A stretch of 64,000 nt of DNA, taken from Bolinopsis microptera (lineage: Eukaryota; Ctenophora; Tentaculata; Lobata; Bolinopsidae). Made by a program: the position numbers and the translations under genes. Within the stretch, counting starts at the first letter, position 1, and the number at the start of each line of letters is the position of its first letter. Positions 11,803-24,000 of the stretch are shown here, one piece after another. The notes under the pieces are model-generated. The model was not told the origin of the DNA. It was given only the letters and a program-made list of their open reading frames with translations, and did not search any database. The stretch is from positions 8,669,303 to 8,733,302 of the forward strand of contig NC_087075.1 in NCBI RefSeq assembly GCF_026151205.1. The letters are read 5' to 3'.

Positions 11803-12774
11803 AAGGTTAAATGTATTAATGCTTTTCTAAAAGAAGCCATTCTCAAGCAGGTAGACAACTACACAGAGGACTGGAAACACAGCAAAGAAGTGAAGACCGA
11901 AATAACGATGGAACGAAATCTCTTCTATCAACAAAAACAAGCAGAAATACGCCAGGAGCTTGAGTCAACACCACTGGCAAAGTTGATGTTCCAGCTAGCT
12001 GCTGAGAAAGGGGCAAGTGCTTGGTTAACAGCACTACCTTTAAAAGATTATGGATATCTGATGAATAAACAACAGTTCTCAGACGCAATAGCGCTCAGAT
12101 ATAACCTGAACCTAAAGGATTGCCCTAAAACATGTTCGTGTGGCCAGAAATATTCAGCAAACCATGCGCTCATCTGCAAACTTGGTGGATATGTGTCACT
12201 GCGGCACAACTCGTTGAGAGACACCTTTGCAGAACTAATGAGAACTGTGAAATGCAAGGATGTGCAGACTGAGCCAGTTCTTCTTCCAGTTGATGGTCTA
12301 GAGTTGCCAAGGGGAACAGTCCTAGGAGACCAAGCTAGGCTGGACATTTCTGCAAGATCGATTTGGAATGCTTCAGAGAGGGCATATTTTGATGTAAGGG
12401 TATTCCATGCCCCAGCCCCCTCCAATGCAAGCAAATCGATCCCTGCAATGTACCAGTTTCATGAAAATGAGAAAAAACGATGTTACAACGCAAGAGTTCT
12501 CGAAGTGGAGAAAGGAAGCTTCACACCGTTAGTTTTCTCGACGTCTGGTGGAATGGGTGGTGAAGCTGAAAGACTAGTGAAGAAGCTGGCTAGTAAGATG
12601 GAGTACCACACAGGTCAAAGGTATGCAGATGCTGTGGGATATATTAGGAAGCGCCTTCGGTTTGAAATCTTGAGAACAACGGTGATTTCTCTCCGGGGAG
12701 ACAGAGGGGCAAGAAAGAACTTTGTCAATATAGACAGTCTAGATTTGAACTTGGAGCCGCAAGGCCAAGGGTGA
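11803..12774 (+). mobile_element. Retroelement polyprotein, C-terminal zinc-knuckle and nuclease-like region
   Basis: A 323-codon open frame follows a stop at 11800-11802 and ends at 12774, with no credible start, so it is a 5'-truncated fragment. It contains ALPLKDYGYLMNKQQFSDAI, then a zinc knuckle CSCGQKYSANHALIC (C-x-C-x7-H-x3-C) followed by GGYVSLRHNSLRD, a signature common in retroelement proteins of corals, hydrozoans and sponges. Further on are DISARSIW, AYFDVRVFHA and NARVLEVEKGSFTPLVFS, with D and E/EK spacing like a restriction-type (PD-D/ExK) nuclease, as found in LINEs that place a CCHC finger before the nuclease. That domain call is an inference. A T-rich tract follows the stop; no target duplication was found. 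Confidence 0.7.
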
Positions 12775-12984
12775 TTTTCAAAACTTTGAGTTGTTGAAGG
12801 GTTTAGTTTTTTCTTTTTATATAGGGTCATTGCTATATTATGTGTATATTGTTTGAATAATTTTATATTATACAGGAAAAAAATTAATGCTTTTCATACA
12901 AGTTACAACAAAGTTTTTATGTTATTTAGCAGCTGTACTGGGTTTAGACAAGATATCATTATGTTTAAAAGTTTCTATTGGATT

Positions 12985-13640
12985 TATTTGTCATACGTTC
13001 GCGTTGTTTGACCCGCCGCGCACGAGTGCGTGGCTCCCCCTGTATCGTAGAAACTCTATAGTAAAACAACAGTGGGGTCACAACGTGATACAAGGATTTA
13101 TTAGTTTACATATTTATGTATGTACTTATATGTATTGACGTCAGTATTACTGTTACCTGTGCTGTGTGCATGTGAAATATCTTTATCTTAATTGACGATG
13201 TCAATTCATCGCAGCTCGAGGCGCGGCACAATAGCGCATTTTGCCGATCTAGCGTGAGAAGCCTCATTAAGTGCGCGGCGCGGCACATAAACGCATCGCG
13301 CTACAAATATTTGTCATACGTTGCATGACTTGCCGCGCACGAGTGCGCGGCTCCCCCTGTATATCGTCAGGATCAGGACGATAAAATGAAACGACCGGGG
13401 GGGTCACGACGTGATACATAAATATTTTATGCTCAACAATATATTTAACAATATGCACATTTAATTTTTATTTGCTATAAGTTTGTAAATTATCACATGA
13501 ACAATTTTATACATTTAATACACGGTGTACGTACGCTGTAAGCTTATTTTGTGCACGCTAAGGCCGGCAATATTTAATTTTTATTTTTGTGGCCGGATTG
13601 TGGATGCCGCCGCGCGTCGCGCGCGCGAAAAGGGGTTACA
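12985..13640. repeat. GC-rich dispersed block repeated three times
   Basis: A block containing CCGCGCACGAGTGCGTGGCT then CCCCCTGTAT and a GGGGTCACAACGTGATAC tail occurs at about 12990-13100. It recurs at about 13315-13420 (GTGCGCGGCTCCCCCTGTAT, GGGGTCACGACGTGATAC), with a third partial tail near 13630-13655. CpG content stands out from the surroundings. It is probably the 3' flank of retroelements, in tandem or nested. Confidence 0.55.
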
Positions 13641-13659
13641 ACGTGTATCAATGATAAGT

Positions 13660-15040
13660 ATTTGCTTTGGACAATTCTTTGCATATTAAACACACAATTA
13701 ATTGGTGCATTTTACAAAATAATGCAGTGCTGTTTTAACTTTTCTGTACAAATTTGGTTTTATGGTTTTTGTAGCCGGTAGCGCAATTGGCAATGCAAAT
13801 TATTAATTATTGTGCTGTGCCACGCATCATATAATATTTATGTCTATTGCAACCACAATGCACAAAACGTGATGATCATGATTCACCAATAGGTCGCTGC
13901 GTCCTATACAAGCTGTGAAGGATTGACATCATAGGCGTGTCAGTCAAGTTTAAATTGTTTTTTTGGTTCAATTAGCTTGCAATTTCACAATTGTACGGCT
14001 CTGAGTTTGCAATTAAAGGACAAAAATAGGCCGTCGCGTCGGCCGCCGCACAATTCAAGCGAACTCATTAAATTTGTATAGTAAGTGTTCGCAGCTTTGG
14101 GGATCTGACTAGTCGTTTAAATTGCACTAATAACGGGCTTATATTTATAGTTTGTTTAGATACAAATTATTACTTGATATGAGTTTTCTGTAACGTATGA
14201 TGTTAGCAAACACATAATAACATAAATTATAATTCAATATATATATATGTTTTTTAAATACACTCCAATGTAACTAATAACTTATATTGCAAAGTAAACA
14301 TTTGACTCATTTTTCCTTTAAAATCGTGGGGTTGCATAGACTTGATTAAATCCTTTAAGCTCACGTGGCGGATGCAATCCCTCAATATTCCTATTACAAA
14401 TTGTCAAAGATACAGCTACATCACCGCCCCATGGTAGCTGTCCTGTAAAGCAGCCATTTCATAGAGACCAGTAAGCTGAACAATTTTATGAACCAATGCA
14501 AAAGGAGTTATTTAAGAAGGCTCGAAAGCTTGAAAATCACAGGACCATATTTATCGTGACCTTTCTCCAGAGCAGTATTTTTTCAATTCTCTAATGTAAA
14601 ATTTAGTAGAACGTATGGTCTTTTAAAATAAGACACCACAAGTTCTACAAATTTCTGTTATCCCTTTAGACTTGATGTTCAACCTGTTCTTGGTCAGTGG
14701 TGTTACCACATGACGCCCCCGGCTCCATGCCAAAATCTTTTGGCGTCTCAACAAATAGTTTTTGTAAAAAAGAAGGTCGGTTTTTTGAACAAAGGGGAAA
14801 AAAGCCCCTTTTTTCCCCACTATCTTGGTTAATGGTAAGGTTGGGTAGACCTTAAATCCATCCTGAAAGATTGAGTTTTGTTTTTTCTCTTGCAGTATTC
14901 TACCAACTTGGAAGCACTCAGACACAGAGTGGTTTTAATTTTTTAAATCTCATAAACTTCAAGTAAATCGATATTTTTACATTACATCATCGTTTTTATG
15001 GGTATCTCATATTTCATTAACTGAAACTGTCATTACTCAG
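13660..15040. other. Intergenic region between retroelement remains and rootletin
   Basis: AT-rich. A minus-strand frame at 14623-14925 has no recognisable motif and no splice partners. No X-box or TATA arrangement was recognised directly upstream of the proposed first rootletin exon. Confidence 0.4.
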
Positions 15041-15049
15041 CCTAGGAGT

Positions 15050-18000
15050 ATGGCTTCTCCACAGCCCCGTCCAATGAAGGTAGTTATAACTTCTAAGATC
15101 TGTTATGAAATTAAAGTTAACAATAATAAGATCATAATTCCATCAATTGACCACATGCAAATTTAGAATTACAACTTTGATACTAACGATGTAATAATTC
15201 ACCTTCAGAAAAAAACTCATCCCATGTTATCTCCCAATAACAAGACCACTCACTCACCACACTGCTTTAGATCATTCAAGATATGTCATAAGTGTCACTC
15301 GCCCAAAAAGGTTTGAATAAAAGGATTACTATACTTACCTTGAACTATCAATAAGGTGTCATAAAAATTGAGAATCTTTCAGAGCTGAAGAGCTATATCG
15401 ATGTAGTATAGATTCATAATTTCACTGTTGTCTTCTCCAGAGACCAGGGGACACAGATGATGGCACTAAGCCAGAAATGAGGAGGATTGTTAACAGTGCA
15501 CTGTATTCAGACACTGATGAGGACGCTGGCTCTATTACTGATGTTAGGGTACGTGCTTATTTGTATCATGCAATCATATCTACCAGTATGATATTGTATT
15601 CATTAGGCTTCATTATATCAAATATTTAATCCGAAGATTATTATTTCCCTCGTCTTGCTATTAGAGCCCAAGAATTGTAATTGAATTTAACTGACGAGAG
15701 AAGGATGTTAACTGTTAACTGTAGTTGTAGTTTTAACTGGTATCCGGTAGGAGGATGAGGATGTGCCCATCAGAGTCCAGGTGTTGCCTGATTCTGAGGC
15801 AGATGAGGAGGAGATGCTACCCTCTGAACATGACACTGCGACTGAACCGGTGTCGAGCAATGCTAGCCGTAGCAATGCTAGCGCTGAGCTAGAGGTGACA
15901 CTATGTTACATGTCACACTATGTTACATGTCACTCTGTGCTCAATTTTGTGTTTAATTAATGTTTAGTTTGCAAACTGTTCTATTTGTTTTAATTTACGA
16001 TCTGGAAATTCGCGTTGGGTTTTAATCCGAGCTTTAGACATCATTCGTCTTGAATCTTGATAGTTATTCAGTGTCGTAGGCGTAAATCGTAAAAGCATGC
16101 TTGCTCATTCCGTGTAAGTTACAAGATGCCTTTCGCATTATTGTATAAAATAATTCTACGTGTTTCATGGTTTGTTGCTCTGTGTGTTCATGTAACCATC
16201 AGAGTCCAGGTTTTGCCTGGTTCTGAGGCAGATGAGGAGGAGATGCTACCCTCTGAAGATGATACTGAGACTGAACTGGTGTCGAGCAGTGCTAGCCGTA
16301 GTGATGCTAGTCCTAGCAATGCTAGCGCTGAGCTAGAGGTGACACTACGTACATGTCACACTATGTTACATGTCACACTATGTTACATGTCACACTATGT
16401 TACATGTCACACTATGTTACATGTCACACTATGTTACATGTCACACTATGTTACATGTCACACTATGTTACATGTCACACTATGTTACATGTCAGTCTGT
16501 GCTCAATTTTGTGTTCTATTTGTTTTAATTTATGGTCTGGAAAATCGTATCGGGTTTTAATTCAAGCTTTTGGAATCAGAAGATCTTAGATTCATAGATA
16601 TCATTCGTCTTGAATGTTGATATTTATTCAATGTCGTAAATCGTAAAAGCATGCTTGATAATTTCATGCCTTTCGTATTATTGTACAAAATAATTCTACA
16701 TTATTTCTCTCTGTGTTTATGTAACCCTGAAAATTTGTATATTGTTTTTAAAATGTAGACCATCTTGTGAGTTGTGAGGCTTCCTTTCAGTTTACTGTAG
16801 TTGTACCCTCGAGGCTCGATGATTAAAAGACATGTGTTTCTCACCTAACCTCCCCCAACAGAGAAGCCTGGCTGCAGACCTGCACGAAATATCGGAAATA
16901 CCACAAAGTGACCACAGTCGTCACACAGCTAGAGACACAACTTTCAGTCCTACCCGGGATAGTACTCGTACTCCCAGCAGCTTCGCTCCAAGCTTCTACA
17001 ACAAATACCAGGTACTGTACCATCTAACTCTTAATGTCCCAGCTAGAACTTTGAAGTGAGCCAGATATTTGTGACCCAGAAATCAGGGTACTAATAAATT
17101 AATTTACTACTTTCCCAAGTACCAGCCTGTTTTACCAGGCCAGGTTGGACGTATTGTCTAACGTGGTATTATATTATCTTATCGTGCACATAACATGACC
17201 TGTGCTTCCATCTAATTTACAGTGTGGTTAGCAGTCAATACATTCCACGTGATCATTATGGATTTTATGAAATGTGTGCATTTCTTTGAGGTGTGAAATT
17301 GCATGTAAGATATATGATGGATATCTCGAGGGATTTAGCTTTGAACTTCAAGTGACTGATTTGATAGGCTTGGCTTTAAAAGCTCTCTCCTTGTGAGATT
17401 AATTTCAAAGTTATATCCATATATATTCTACCCAAGTAACTGACTTGGGTATTGTTTTATCAGATGGTGGAGCCGTGTTGCATGCAATGCTCCACAGCGA
17501 CCAGGATAACATATCATACTGATAAAACGCCCCGTTACCATGGTAACACATTACCAGTTTACCACGTGACTGATAAAACGCCCCGTTACCATGGTAACGC
17601 ATTACCACGTGACTATTAACACGCCACGTTACCAGGGTAACATATCACGTGACATGCAATGGGACCCAGAAAAGGAGGATTTGCACAAACAGTGTCAAGA
17701 GTTGCGACACAAGATAGAGGACGAACATGCCGGGTACGAACAGAAGTTGAGGGCATTGCAGGAGAACACGCAGAAACAAACTACACTGTCAACTAAACTG
17801 CAGAATAAGGTGAGTGAGATTTATAATGACGATTTTATTCAAACTTATTTCTAGACATTTTATTTAGACAAAGGACCGCCCTGAAGAAAGAAAATTCGAG
17901 GATGAAACATTTTCCCGTTTTGTTAAATTTCAGATTACTCCGTTTATGAACCCCGTGTAACCTTCACCGGCTACGTTCCTTCGCCTCACTGGCTTTAATA

Positions 18001-21000
18001 CCGATCCATTTTATTACCCTTGGATCGGTGAAGGTCGTTATCTAGATCAGTAAAGTTTTCTAGCTCAGTAAATTCCAAATATGCAGCTAAGCTAGATTTC
18101 ATCGATTTGTTCACAGTGAGCGAAAATAATGGTGGACAACATTTACACTTGCTAATTCATTTTAGGTTATTAAATATGTGACACTTGAACCATGCACATT
18201 AAAATTGAATAAATTGAATAAATCACAATCACAAAATCGACTGCAAAAGAATATGTTTAGAACCACTAACTGACTAAATGGTCATAATACATGACATTAC
18301 CACAATTTACCATTTGACGTCTCATAAAATTCAATCACTGTTCCAAATCACATTTTATCAGTAATTGATCTATCAGATCTATCATTGCCGATAGTATTGA
18401 TCCAATACCAAATCTTTTCTCAATCGAATGAAGTGCATGCTGCAGGTGCTAGGATTTCAAATTCCTCGTGAATTCGATCCAAAATTAGCTTCCGTTACCA
18501 TGGTGATATAGTGGGATTCGTTCCAAGTTATAGTAAACCAGCATAGCAACTGTGCCAACAGATTCCCCTTGATATTCAATACTTCTGACCCTTTTTACAT
18601 CATTCTCGTTCATTGATCAGACCTTGCAGTGCCTTTTTCTAATCAAATTTAAATTAAATGATTTTGTCGCATTTTCGTCTGGCACCACTGCTAATAGTTT
18701 TAAACCATCCCATTCATAGTTTTAACTCCCTTATGTTAGTCAGGGTTACCTGATACCAACACATTTGGTCCTTAGTTAAAATACCTCAAATACCTTGATA
18801 CACACGACTCGAGATTAGTGTTCAGTGTTGTTGTTAATGCATTACGTAGTGCATTTTGTTTCGCAAGTATCAGTATGCCGTACCTTTATATCTCGGTTTC
18901 CCGGCCACAGTGATGTGATTTGTGAGGTTGGTGGAGACGATGGTTGTCATGGTGATAGACAAGAGATGACGGTCGGTCCTAAACCAGATCGTCCTGCTGG
19001 AAAGTGGGTTCAGAAAGAAGGTCCTGATACTCCAACAGAGACAGCTCTCATTGCTACAGTCGCTGTCAAGTATCTTAAGGTGAATAAGTGGTGAATATTT
19101 GTGTGCTGAATCTTTTTAATAGTTTTAAAGTCTTTTTTGAACAGCTCCGTACTCTATTCTAAAGATTTGATAACTTTAATCAACCTATAGTTAGATACTC
19201 AGATTTGATTCTTGATTTTCGTCAACGTTTCAAGAATCTTACCCCTTATTAAAGGTCGTCCTGGTTAAACATCAGGTTTACTAGTACTTAGTAGTCATGA
19301 CACAATGAAACCGTGGGTTCTAGGGCTTAGGGCTTAGATCTCCCAGGAAATTCCAAAAAAGCTTTCATTTTTGGCCCTATGACCCACCCCCACATTCCAC
19401 AATGACCCACCCCAGCCGTAACGTGCAAAATGACGACATGGGAAACATTTAAACGGCTGCCAGCTTCCCTCCTACTGCCAGGGTCTACTTAGCACCTACC
19501 GTGTTAGTCCTCACGAGCAACTTTAGTAAACGTCATGAGAAAAAACAAAGTGTCTCCAATATTTAGTCTAAATTTAGTCGATTCTTATAGTTAAGTGAAC
19601 CACTAAATGAACGGTTATTGACGTTTTCGCAAGCATTGTTGGACCATTCAACAATAAACAATCGAGATAGTGATAGAATGCCGCTTAAAAGTATAACAAA
19701 TCTACAATTGAAATGTTTTTAGTTTTAGCGCGCTGCTGCCCTTTCACGTGCACGAATGATAACAAAGTTTTGACGTGTTAGTGCCACCTGCAGATAAGAG
19801 CTAAAAACCTGCAAGTTTTAGGACAATTTCTCCTGCGTTACCCAAGGTTTTTGTTTATAGATACGAATATTATCCATGGAGAATCGTAATGAGGAATATT
19901 ATCTAAATGTTTCTGCGACCAATCGGAATAGCAACACCCATCATGTGATCCACGGAGTCCAATCGCAAGCAAGCAGTTGAGATAGAATTTGAATCTAACA
20001 TGTATTGATAAAGTTTTGTATTTTTGACAATCAGTTTTGCTCTGATCTACACAAAAAGCTGTGTTGCTTAAATCACGTGACCGTTTTCTGGCAAGCTGAT
20101 TGGACGGAGATGTGCACGTAATTCTGTTGCTGGAGCCGGATTGGTGGAAGTGCTCGGCATGCAACTAAATGCACAATGCACAGTATTTTGCTGCACACAC
20201 GTATTGAGGGATCTTACTTTCTGCTTTTTCTCGACTAAGTTTGTTATATTGTAGTTGTGTCGTAGTGTTTTGTACTATAGTAGTTGAATAGTTTCGATAT
20301 AGTTTTGATTTTGTGGGACTATGTCTGCAGAAGACGTGGTACGTATATCGGATTTCTTCCGATTTTGTTTGTCTTCCCTTTCTACTTTCTCGTGCAATTC
20401 TTCTCTCATTTCAATTGTCAATTCTTCTCGTAATTTTCACATGTTTCTCTTTCACCACCATGCATAACCTGTTTGTTTCTACTTTAACAATAACAAGTAT
20501 CACTTTCTCTGTCACTTCCACAATCACTACCAGACCCGTGAACATGCCCTTAGTGTTTCTCTTCCTTTCCATCCCTCCCTATCCAAACCCATCTCCAAGA
20601 TACTCGGACAACACGACATCAAAGTCACCCACTCCTCTGCTACCTCCCTCCGCAACCTCCTCACCAAAACGAAGACCATACCCCCTACTCACCTCACTCC
20701 CAACACCATCTACGAAATTTCCTGCTCACAGTGCCCCTCCAAATACGCCGGACAGACCTACAGACCCTTGGTCCACCGCATGAAAGAACACGAACGATGT
20801 TACAGACTCAACAACGCCATCGACGAATCCACAGACAGAATCAAATCAGCCCCTGCACATCATGCCCTGACCACCGGCCACACCATCTCCTGGAACAACA
20901 TCGAAGTCCTCAAATCCCTCACCTCACGCTCCCAACTTGACCTCACACAACACGCAGCTATACAAATACGACAACCAGCTATGAACAGAACAGACCGCGC

Positions 21001-24000
21001 ACCCAAATGTAGTTCCCTCTCGGACCCCATTCTTCCTAAAATTGCCAAATCCTTAAAGTCCAGACCATCTGGCATTTCCTTCTCAACCTCAACAGAAGAC
21101 TAAATTTTTATTGACATTGTACTGTAATTTTCACTTTCCCACCCACAGCTCCCCCACCCTCCATCCCTGACACCACTCAATCACATATAAGCATTTTCCA
21201 CCACATCACATTCAGCTGACGACGATTAACACATGTTTATTGAAAGCTTCTACAAGTTGAATCATCGTATCTCTTATATGTTTTTAACCCAACTCCACTC
21301 AGAATCACTACCAAGTTTAAATTATCATTTCCACTCTTAATTTCACTTTTACTTCCACTTTTATCATTTCCATAATCAGTATAATTACTCTCTCACACCA
21401 ACTTCCATCACTTCCTTCCTTCACTTTGACTTCTCATTTACTTTCACTCCGACACTTTAACCAGGAAATCATCCTTAGATCTGACAGCGACAATTTGCTA
21501 ATTTACAAAAGAAAGAACAATGATCCTCTCAGATCCTCTTACGACCATGATTGGCTCATACGTTTCTTAAACCTGGAGTTGATATAAACTTTCCTTCTAA
21601 TTCGTAGACCTTACCCACGTCATAAGCATCATCAGTCATTCTACCATATACTGCTTCCAGCCATAAATCTAGAAACAGGAGTACTGACAACTTCTAATAT
21701 GTAGTTAGAATACTATTCTAAATCGTTATTATCCATCATGAGTTCCACTAGTGTCTAGTCCTGATTAAACTTGAGTGGTCCAATAAATCTACTGATATGA
21801 CAGAGCACGTGACAGAGCACGTGACAGAGCACGTGGTATAGTGATATCTATAATATAGTGTACAAGATATAGCATGTCACAGTAACCACATAGTCTACAC
21901 TACCAGGATTGGTACAATAAGCACCGTGTCATCTAGCGATCAGATCACTCTCCTCATTAGAATAATATTATTTACAGCTCCTATAAATTACAGGAGTATA
22001 CTCAAATAATTTATAACAAAAAGTGTTGAAGTATTTTGTTACTACTGGACAGTATGGTTTGTATTACAACAGTTGAATGATCTAAGAACGCAACTTTCAT
22101 ACCGATCTTTACGTGCCACGTGGGAAGGATTTACAAATCGCACTTGTCATCCTATACTGGGATGGTTGGTGGGGAAGTGTGCTTGTCACTAGTTGTGTGT
22201 GTGTGTGTGTGTGTGTGTTCGTAACTCTAGTCCTCGTTACTTTAAATTGTAGTTGGCAACTTTTTGTTGTTCTTGAGTCTTTTCTAGCTGGTTAACTTGA
22301 GCGTTGTTTAAAATTGATAACTGATATAAACGGTAAAAGAAACCCGTCACCGGTATACGTTACAACAGAGGAGGAATTTCCTAAGAGAGTGAAATCAGTG
22401 CTTAATAATCTGTTCTACAATGGGTTTTGGAAAGCTTATAAGATCACTTTCGTTCCGAAAGAAGAAACCTAAGTCAGTCGAATCTACGGCCGTCACTCCG
22501 CAAAATAACAACGGCGATCCTCTAGCTTCATGTTCAAAAATAGAGAGGTCCAAGTCTTCCTCACTCCCTAGAGATATGAAATTAAAAGTTGGGCCCTCTA
22601 GGGCTGCTTCAGAAGACCCTGCCTCATCCTCGGACCGTATTAGAGGAAGATCTACATCTTTTACTTTTACAAGAGACCCAGAAAAAATTCAAAACTCTAC
22701 TTTTAATCTGATACGCCGTAAAAACTCCAAGAAAACCCCAACTTCCACTTATACTCTGTATAACATTAATAACTTATCTAAAGAAGTGCAAACTTCCGTC
22801 ATTTCTTTGTGCAACTTGGACAACGATGTTCAAACCTCTACAGCAAGTCTCAACAAGAATGTAGTTAAGTCAGCGAGTTCTTCTAGTTTAGGTAAGGTTT
22901 CTGAGAGACTTCGTACTTCAATCTCATCTCTGAAAAAACAGAAAACTGGAAGTTCTTTAAGTCTGAGTAAGGATTCGGAAAAGCTAAAAACATCTTCGAC
23001 TTCTTTATCAAACAAACAAAAAGTTAGCAGCTCTTCTAGTCTTAGCAAGGATTTTGAAAAACTTCAATCTGTCACATCATCTCTATTGAATAAACAAAAA
23101 GTCGGGAGTTCTTCAAGTCTTAGTAAAGAGATCGATAAACTTCAAGTTTCAAACTCATCTTCAAAGAAACTCAGTTCCTCAAGTATTACTAAGGATCCTG
23201 ATAAACTGCCAACTTCCGCCTCAGCGATAAACAGCTGTGATGATCAAGACAGATCATCTTCTCTTCCTCGAAGAACCATACCCCCAATAACCTCACATCG
23301 CAGCATGGACAGTGACCGAAATCAAATTTCATCATCGAAGGGTCCTAGATTACGATCTACATCCCTCACTTTTTCTAGAGAGGATGAAAAATCATCATCT
23401 TTTACTACGCGACGTAAAAAATCCGATCAACAACTTTCAACCCTCACACTTAACAACATAAACAATTTCTCTAAAGTAGTTCAAACTTCGCTTATGGAGC
23501 AGTGCAACCCACCAAAATCAAAAGAAGTTCACACTTCTACCTCGTCCCTTATCACCTACACTGCTGGCAGTTTCTTAAGCCTGAATATTGATCCAGAGAA
23601 ACACGAAGTTTTCTCAACCACCGAACAAGCGGCTCCCCAGAAACCACCTCGGCAAACTGAAACCACCACAGTTACCCTTCACAATCGCCCTTCAGTATCA
23701 GAGGTTAAATACGTAATAATTAAACACACAACAGTCTGATCACCTTGAGAGCACCTGATTGTTTGAGATTACAGCTTCTGTTCCATCTAGAAATAGTTTT
23801 ATTTGTGACCGTCTTCCTGCCCAGTATCTCAGTAACCCAGGCACAATATAATAGGAGTGGACAACCTGATTCGCTGCATGATAGAAGCTAGGTTCAGTGC
23901 ATGAAATTCCCTTTTGGGATAAATAACGCACGGGATTAATGAATTATAGTTAACGATATAACGCATACAGTGACAAGATCTTGATATCTATGTTTGAGTG

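Noticed and set aside
14623-14925. 100-codon minus-strand frame between retroelements and rootletin
   Set aside because: No motif, splice partner or family similarity recognised.
16126-16589. His/Met/Cys-rich frames (CHTMLHVTLCYMSHYV)
   Set aside because: Artefact of the 17-bp array; only the duplicated exon 3 part has coding character.
21213-21260. Hammerhead-ribozyme-like core (CTGACGA ... GAAA) downstream of the Penelope fragment
   Set aside because: Penelope-like elements often carry hammerheads, but the sequence between the two core parts does not form a proper stem II and no stem III partner was evident.
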